Source: Antedon mediterranea
Lineage: Eukaryota; Echinodermata; Crinoidea; Comatulida; Antedonidae
NCBI RefSeq assembly: GCF_964355755.1
Contig: NC_092672.1
Coordinates: 17,482,501-17,546,500 of the forward strand
Length of the DNA stretch: 64,000 nt
Direction: 5' to 3'
In this document: one piece after another, positions 58,231 to 64,000 of the stretch
Layout: the number at the start of each line of letters is the position of its first letter
Position numbering within the stretch: the first letter of the stretch is position 1
Made by a program: the position numbers and the translations under genes
The notes under the pieces: generated by a model
Told to the model about the DNA's origin: nothing
Databases searched by the model: none
The model's input: the letters and a program-made list of their open reading frames with translations, nothing else

Positions 58231-59773
58231 CCAGAGGCATTACCTCCAACAAGCGATGCAGTGCACCAACATATAAAAAGAGCACACTTCCAAGCACTCG
58301 TATGGAAAAAAGCTGTATCGCCAATCCAGCATTTGCCATCACCAACAGATTTTGGTTCGGAGCTATCTAATGGTAAACTTCAACCAGTGCTTCTGTTCAA
58401 ATTCTTTTTTAAATATAAAATCATAATCCATCATATTGATGGCAGGTACTATACAATCATAATCCATCATATTGATGGCAGGTAATTTCCAAATTTCCAA
58501 ATGTAGCTGATGTGTTCAAATTCTGTTTTAAATCTATAATCATAATCCATCATATTGATGGCAGGTAATTTCCAAATGTAGCTGACATGTTCACATTAAA
58601 AAAAATCTATAACTCCATCATATTGATGGCAGGTAATTTCAAATTTCAAATTTCAACAAATGTAACTTACGTGTTCAAATTTTTTTTTAAATCTATATAA
58701 ATCATAACACATCATATTTGATGGCAGTGAATTTTATAATTGTACTAATTATTATTAGTGTATAAATAATTTCATAGTTAAGCAATTATATTATATTTAG
58801 TATGGCAGGATACTTAGGAATGCTAAGAAGCAAAGTGAAATATATGGCAATACTAAAAGATTCAACAACTCATGTTTTCCAGCACTGTGTAGACTAATTA
58901 ATAAACCAAAATAAACACAACAATAATAATAATAATAAGTAATAAGTACTTTCATCAGTTTCTTCCATGTGTAATATCTCCTTTTTAAAAATATTTTTTT
59001 TTTTTTTTTTTTTTTTTAACTTTTTAACTTTTTAATGTTGTAAATTTTGATGTTTGAAAGCTTGTACCAATTTTATATGTAAATCTCTCGCAATTCAGTT
59101 TTATTTTATATATACTGCAAAGAGAAATATTGAATAAAAGCAGAATGAATGAGTATACAGTAGGCATATGCTGTAGTTTAAAGGTCAATAACCATACTAT
59201 CGGCCATTCTTGTACAAAATGTGCCATTAGACTGGATAGAAACACACATGTTTTAAACAATTTAAAAAGAAAAAAAATTCATAAGACCACAATTTTCAAA
59301 GTTATATTATTTATTATATTATTATATTTGACTAATAGTTCAAAGGTCAATAGTTGTAGAATTGGCCATTTTTTGTAAAAACATTTCAGTATAATAAATA
59401 TGAATGTATAGTTTCTGAACAATTTGAGCCCTATTTCGTGTCTCTCCGATTATTGGTTACTTAGATACGATAAATCAAGGTCAAAGGTCAAAATGTCAGA
59501 AATAAGACTTGCATCCACTTTTTGAGAAAATGTGTCATTAAAGTGAATATAAAAACATATATTTAAAACATTTTGAGACAAAAATTAATTATCTGTGACT
59601 AGTGGTTCTCGAGATATAAGGTAATTATAAAAAATGGCCGCCATTTTTAATTATGCAAATTAAGGGCTTAGATGGCCGAATTTTGATTCTAAATCAAGTG
59701 GATCCCAGCTTCTACCCAAAAATGCTTCTTGATTCGTTTTCTAGGCCGTTTTTTGAGAAATGGAACCTGTCTA
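58231..59773. repeat. right inverted repeat of element 2
   Basis: Inverse of 56595-55666 and 51169-50530, with extra unmatched sequence around 58800-59150, a (T)n tract near 58993, and loss of the Cys-rich nuclease end near 58395. Confidence 0.78.
58425..58735. repeat. minisatellite, inverted partner
   Basis: About four to five units with CCATCATATTGATGGCAGGT, inverse of the units at 55820-56235. Unit numbers differ between the two arms, showing independent change since the arms arose. Confidence 0.85.
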
Positions 59774-59983
59774 GGAGCGATTGCTCTATGCAGGGACCCG
59801 GTGTTTCGACAGCGATCAAAACATATCGATATAAAGTACCATTTCATAAGACAAATATTACAAGAAGGGAAAATTTATCTCCAATACTGTCGAACCGAGG
59901 AGATGGTCGCTGGCGCACTCACTAAACCCCTTAGTAAGGCAAAACTCCAGACATTCACAAAGTTTTTGTTTGGAAACTGGTAA
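59774..59983 (+). pseudogene. copia RNase H C-terminus
   Basis: Reads GAIALCRDPVFRQRSKHIDI, KYHFIRQ, then EMVAGALTKPLSKAKLQTFT and a stop at 59981-59983. This completes the RNase H broken at 50529. ALTKPL with KHIDIKYHF is diagnostic of copia. Confidence 0.9.
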
Positions 59984-60099
59984 AGTGAAAATGTTGAAAT
60001 ATGATTGAATCTCACAGCATGTAGCTGTGTGTGTTTGTTTTTTTAAATTTTTTTTTCTCATCTAAACATGTTTGTTCAGATTATGAGGTGAAGGGGGAG

Positions 60100-60290
60100 T
60101 GTTGTTGTCACCTCATATTTGTGTTATACGTCATAATTTGTACCCATAATTCCTTGCTCCTGTGAGAGCACGTTGTTTCTGCTGTGTGTAGCAGATGAGA
60201 ATAATGATTGAATAAATCGTAGACAGACGTTAAAAACAATCGTAGTATCATTTATTATCGATCAGTATGACTACAAATCCTACGTATACT
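60100..60290 (+). repeat. probable copia 3' LTR
   Basis: Starts TGTTGTTGTCACCTC directly after the purine tract AAGGGGGAG. It contains AATAAA (near 60210). The 3' end is uncertain because no 5' LTR exists for comparison. Confidence 0.5.
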
Positions 60291-60372
60291 GTATGTCTTT
60301 ATGATTTAAGTCGTCGGCTGTTACTACTAATAATTTGAGGCTTAAGCTTTCACAGTTAAAAAATCAATAATC

Positions 60373-61180
60373 AGATGGAAGATGTGCAAGGCGCACCCGA
60401 AGATACAGTTAGGCCTATACCCAGTTAACGAATGGCAGAAGTGCTAAACAAACTTCCAAAGATGGACCCAGTCAGCGGATAGAGAATTACCATAACGTCT
60501 AATCTTAATCCTGGAGCTAGACCTTACGAACCAAATCATATACAGGAGTAGGCCTACATTCGAATATTGGCACATCAACGATTACCCTTGCAAGAACCGG
60601 ATATTTACTTTTAGGGGATCCAATAATGTTTCTTCCGTGGAAAAGATCCTTTGAAGCTATGGTGAAAACAGCCTGTGTGGACACTGTTGAAAAGCTGTCA
60701 TTCCCTGTGTAAATATATACTACTGGCGAAGCAAAAGTTTTGGTTGATCGATTCAGACTAAGGCATGTTCAAGATGTTGACAAGGCCTATCATGAGGCCT
60801 GGACTGGGCTAGAAGACAGATTCGGGAACCAAACCTTAATATCAGCTGAAATCATCGTGAGACTTATATAGAAGACAAATATAGAAGATTCAAAGCAGGT
60901 GATTTGACCGCACTCCAAGAACTGGCTGATTTGTGTGCTGACGGAAATGCAGGAGCTACGCCCATCTGATTACGTTAAACACTCCTCATGGTGTTAAACC
61001 AATTGTAGAGAAGTTACCACAGGCTTCATAATTAATAAATGGAGAGAAAAGGTCGCAAAACACAAAAGGAAAATGAAAACGATCCAGATTCTCAGAATGT
61101 TCACAGCGCCAGTAAGGCAAAAGGCACACCACAAGTAGAAGATCTTTATTCGTCAAAACCAAATATCACAACAATAACAT
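60373..61180 (+). pseudogene. BEL/Pao-type gag remnant
   Basis: Frameshifted fragments: DPIMFLPWKRSFEAMVKTAC, then GEAKVLVDRFRLRHVQDVDK and AYHEAWTGLEDRFGNQTLIS, later LRPSDYV and INKWREKVAKHKRK. The order (GDP, EAMV, GEAK, Y..AW..LE.RFG) is that of the DUF1759 gag domain in BEL/Pao elements. Many stops. It is distinct from elements A and B, and is followed by a DNA element at 61196. Confidence 0.7.
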
Positions 61181-61195
61181 AACAACGAGCGGGCA

Positions 61196-62657
61196 GCGAT
61201 TTTTTTTTTCGTACATAAGTTGGGGACCCCTCATGAAACGTCACAAAATAAACATGAATAATTCATCAGTTAAATGTTCTTGTTCCGTGTGCACCCAATC
61301 GTATAGCAACAAGAAGTGATTACACAACTGCGATACGATTCTAGGCCTATCTCCGCTGTCCTGTGGTTGCGGCGTGCGATTTCATAAAAGAATAGCGGCG
61401 TTTTGTGTGGATTGTCGAAATAATCAGCCTTTAGTTTATGGTGTTTTTTAATAGAATTTAATACTAAAGAATTATAGTTTCTATTAATAATATTAGGCCT
61501 AATTATTAGTCTTTAAACCCATGTCTATTGATTCAGGGACGATTCGGCCCTGAGACGATTCGGTCCGGGACTATTCGGCCCACTTTACTTTTGGGGCGAA
61601 ACGTCTCACTTTGTGGGCCGAAAAACGTCTCACTTTGGACCAAATTCATATTCATTTTTTTGGTATTTATACAGTTTTTAAAGGTGTTTAACAATCCGTA
61701 TTTATTGATATTGACAATCTTGATATAATATATATAATAAATTACTAAAAAAGATAATTTTATATTCAATTTATTACTTCGAAAACCTTTATTTCGTGCA
61801 TTCGCCACGCGGCCAACAGACTAGGGCGTACCTTGTTTACATCGTTCGCGTGACTAAAAATTGATCATTTTCGACAATGTTTTCAAAATGTTTGCTTTAT
61901 TGCATCTTTATCCCTAGTAGTACTACCCCATAGTCTCTCTGAAAATAAAGTTTGGGGAAAAATGCTTATAAATGCGAATCAAAGCCGATAAATTTAAGTA
62001 TGCTGAATCGTCTCAGGGCCGAATCGTCCCGGGCCAAATAGTCCCGGGCCGAATCGTACCAGGGCCGAATCGTCCCGTTACCTGTCTATTCTAGTAGTAG
62101 TGGGTGTGTGTGACGTGTGTGTGTATTATGGATGACACAGTTCGAGTAACAAGTCAGCAAAATTAAACAATTAAATTACACAAAAATACATTTTTTATTC
62201 TCGTGGGTCTAATCTTTCCATCTCATGTGTTCATATACGCGCATTTTAAAAGTTCCTTTGAGTAATATATATATAAATGCATATTGTTTGATAATAAAAT
62301 AGCAGAATTAAAAAATTACAGTACACAAATTATACACATTCTTTATTCTCGTGGGTCTGAGCTTTCGTTGGGCTATTTCCAATTACTACTTAGTTGAATG
62401 TGTCTTGCCTAGCTGTCGATTAGCCTCGACACATTTTGCATAGTGGTGTGTTAAATGAAGAAGAGTGCGCGAAGGCAAGCACGTGAATTGACCTAGAATC
62501 CTAGGCCTAGAAAGAATCGTATCGCAGTTGTAATCACTTGTTGCTATACGCTTGGGTGCACACGGAACAAGAAATTTAACTGATGAATTATTCATTCATA
62601 GTTTATTTTGTGACGTTTCATGAGGGGTCCCCAACTTATGTATGAAAAAAAAATCGC
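61196..62657. mobile_element. DNA element with long inverted termini
   Basis: GCGATTTTTTTTTTCGTACA and the following 130 bases are inversely repeated at 62500-62657. Shared blocks include AAGTTGGGGACCCCTCATGA and GTGCACCCAATCGTATAGCA. A hAT-like element is nested inside (61530-62082). Target duplication not resolved. Non-coding. Confidence 0.78.
61530..62082. mobile_element. nested hAT-like element with 8-bp duplication
   Basis: Termini share GGGACGATTCGGCC in inverse orientation, with several further GGGACGATTCGG/GGGCCGAATCGTCCC blocks inside each end. TGTCTATT flanks both sides (61522-61529 and 62083-62090). The outermost 6 bases of the termini match poorly (GATTCA versus GGTAAC), so the exact boundary may differ by a few bases. 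Non-coding. Confidence 0.72.
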
Positions 62658-63126
62658 CAGCGGCCATGGTATGTGAGTCAACCCAGATAGGGGGCGCTAG
62701 ACTGGCGTAATCATTTTTTTTTTCTCTTCTCATAAAACAAAAACAAAAGTCAAAAACAAAACAAAGAAAGCAAAAGCACTCAAAATCTAAATTGAATGGT
62801 CGAAACTTATATTACGTATGAAACATTATAAATCAAGAACGTAGTCAGAGAGATGACTAGGAAATCTGCGTGAACGTGTGGATGTGCGATGAGACAACTG
62901 TGCTGGAACTTCCATTGGTGATTCTTCCGGGGTGCGTAATTTTTTTTCCAGGACGAACGTGGGCAGAAATCATGAATAATTCATGAATAATTATGACATA
63001 ATAGGGAACATTATAGAGATTTACAGTAAAACACTCTGATTTCTTTACACGATAAGTAGCGCTTCTCAATCGTGAGTGAGTAAACTTTCGGACGTTGCAC
63101 CACTTTCCATCTACCATCTACACTTT
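62658..63126. other. intergenic, nothing recognised
   Basis: A-rich then mixed sequence, no supported gene. A CATGAATAATTCATGAATAA repeat occurs near 62970. Confidence 0.35.
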
Positions 63127-63783
63127 CCACTACTACTTTTAAAAGACTACTTATCATTTCGCCAACAATATACATCAATAAACTCAACCAATTCTCAACT
63201 CTTGCATGTTACCTGTGGTGTACCACAAGGGTCAATCCTTGGCCCACTACTCTTTTTAATTTACGTTAATGATCTTCCAAATGTTTCAAAATTAATTAAT
63301 TTTATCTTATTTGCAGATGACACAAATGTTATTATTTCTCACGAAAACAAAAATAATCTTGTATCTATAATTAATAATGAACTTAACAAAGTGTCTCTTT
63401 GGTTTAAAGCAAATAAGTTATCACTGAATATTTCAAAAACAAATTATATTTATTTTAATATTAATTTAAAACAAAATACAAACAAACACTTATTTCAAAC
63501 TATTTAGAACATTAGTAATTCACAATTGCCTTAAGACTGTTTTTTTTTCTTTTTTTGTGCCTTTTTGTTTAATTTTATTTGTAAATTTGACGAAAGAAAG
63601 AAGTTTGTTTTTGTTCTCTCACTTAAATTAAATAATTAAATATATTACTTATCTGGAGGACCAAACTTAAAGCCTTGGCTTAATGCGTCCTCCTCACACA
63701 ATTGTATTTATTAATTTATGTTTCTGTTCATATTGTATTGTATTGTATTGTGTGAAACAATAAACTTGAAACTTGAAACTTGA
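63127..63783 (+). pseudogene. internally deleted CR1/L2-like LINE
   Basis: A reverse transcriptase fragment: LLKDYLSFRQQYTSINSTNS, VTCGVPQGSILGPLLFLIYV, LFADDTNVII and LSLNISKTNYIYF. It stops at 63507, far short of the usual C-terminus, and passes straight into a 3' untranslated region and tail built of AACTTGA units. Truncated at the 5' end as well. Related to, but not the same as, the LINE at 51170-55665. Confidence 0.78.
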
Positions 63784-64000
63784 TCTACAGAAACAACGAG
63801 ATAGCGATCTCGTGCACAGGTCTTGCGCTCTGTCCACAGGTATAGACTAAATCACCAACCGTAATAGAAACGTTAGGCGCGACGGGTGCCTTAGAATTTT
63901 CGCTGTGCGCGTGATTAGAGGCTCTGAGGTGCTGTTGGCTGATAATCAACTTGCGGTCAGAAATAGGGATTTGGTCATGAGTGAACTGATCTCGCTGTGT
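63784..64000. other. window end, nothing recognised
   Basis: GC-richer than its surroundings, with no stop-free frame that can be tied to a known family. Possibly the start of another element cut by the window edge. Confidence 0.3.

Larger units (their letters stand above)
56660..58410 (+). pseudogene. XPG/FEN1-like nuclease gene of element 2
   Basis: Plus-strand frame fragments in order: ADLARFLSEELIRQAPIDKE, VTAGGFMKESVVKSSKVY, LVADHEESDTRLV, a frameshift near 56960, VVVASRDTDVLVILVSHYQS, and ALIPFHTISGCDTTSY. It is then broken by a 55-bp element and continues LSGHSKASAWEVLKKNYELI, SDQVIMKSERFICYVYGVGQ and LLKNKANSH. A microsatellite-flanked repeat (57436-58215) follows, and then KPEALPPTSDAVHQHIKRAH up to GKLQPVLL. 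HEESDT, RDTDV and GCD match the spacing style of FEN1/XPG acidic motifs (my inference). The Cys-rich end is missing here but present inverted at 56263-56500. Confidence 0.72.
50530..59773. mobile_element. long-TIR DNA transposon carrying an XPG-like nuclease gene (element 2)
   Basis: It lies exactly inside the copia RNase H, between GDNQ and GAIALCRDPVF. Ends are TAGACAAGTTC and the inverse of TAGACAGGTTCC. The inverted repeats are about 1.55 kb each once the LINE is subtracted: left 50530-51169 plus 55666-56595, right 58231-59773. Only one base (G) can be duplicated at the target. Subterminal modules (TTGACCTTTGA, ACCACTAGTCACAGATAATT, GGCGGCCATTTTT) match the style of element 1. The nuclease gene 3' end lies in both repeats, and the rest in the unique centre. 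Confidence 0.78.
46920..60290 (+). mobile_element. Ty1/copia retroelement, interrupted and 5'-truncated
   Basis: Order: gag, protease, integrase, reverse transcriptase, RNase H on the plus strand, as in copia elements. The body runs from about 46960 to 50529 and resumes at 59774 after a 9.2-kb insertion. A polypurine tract (AAGGGGGAG, 60091-60099) and a probable 3' LTR follow. The 5' LTR and gag start are missing next to the BEL LTR. Multiple frameshifts and stops. Confidence 0.85.

Noticed and set aside
57393-58345. Minus-strand frames with repeated SVCLSVCRS
   Set aside because: Direct translation of the (CCGA/CAGA)n microsatellite; no protein evidence.
50528-59775. TA or TAG as the target duplication of element 2
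   Set aside because: The copia frame DNQ-GAIAL is regained without extra bases, and the TAGAC termini match those of element 1, so TA belongs to the element.

Overview
The window is a repeat-rich piece of an animal nuclear genome: AT-rich, with phase-consistent GT-AG introns, no operons and no RNA genes that I can recognise. Dense short TAGGCCTA/CTAGGC runs, CR1/L2-like and L1-like LINEs, BEL/Pao and Ty1/copia LTR elements and many miniature inverted-repeat elements suggest a marine invertebrate, possibly an echinoderm. The species assignment is an inference. Most of the sequence is transposable elements, many of them nested.

Layout. 1-4044: end of a hAT-like element, a dispersed repeat, and copy A of a TA-flanked palindromic element (1319-4042) that itself holds a second TA-flanked element (2439-3254). 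4103-6559: three-exon gene for a DDE-transposase-like protein. 7006-7508: TTAA-flanked miniature element. 9125-12753: four-exon BEN-domain gene whose last codons are split by a TTA-flanked element (11876-12709). 15235-17110: copy B of the TA element, inverted relative to copy A, so both genes lie between inverted copies. 17.4-25.7 kb: LINE remnant, a tandem 1.5-kb repeat with terminal hairpins (20248-23427), otherwise gene-poor.

25707-31480: a transposon with about 1.5-kb terminal inverted repeats and a 3-bp target duplication (AAT). It carries an XPG/FEN1-like nuclease gene whose 3' half lies inside the inverted repeat; an L1-like LINE sits in the centre. 32.4-38.2 kb: several non-autonomous DNA elements with visible target duplications. 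38221-46919 (minus strand): two divergent BEL/Pao retroelements joined head to tail, with one probable LTR. 46920-60290: a degraded Ty1/copia element split in its RNase H domain by a 9.2-kb relative of the nuclease transposon (50530-59773). That relative has been invaded by a nearly full-length CR1/L2-like LINE, a 55-bp hAT-like element and a microsatellite-flanked repeat. 60373-64000: a BEL-type gag remnant, nested DNA elements and an internally deleted LINE.

The most interesting signal is the pair of nuclease-carrying transposons. Both have terminal inverted repeats of about 1.5 kb that include the 3' part of the nuclease gene, leaving the upstream part in the unique centre. Several young elements can be dated and typed from sequence alone, because their empty sites are present in the sister inverted repeat.
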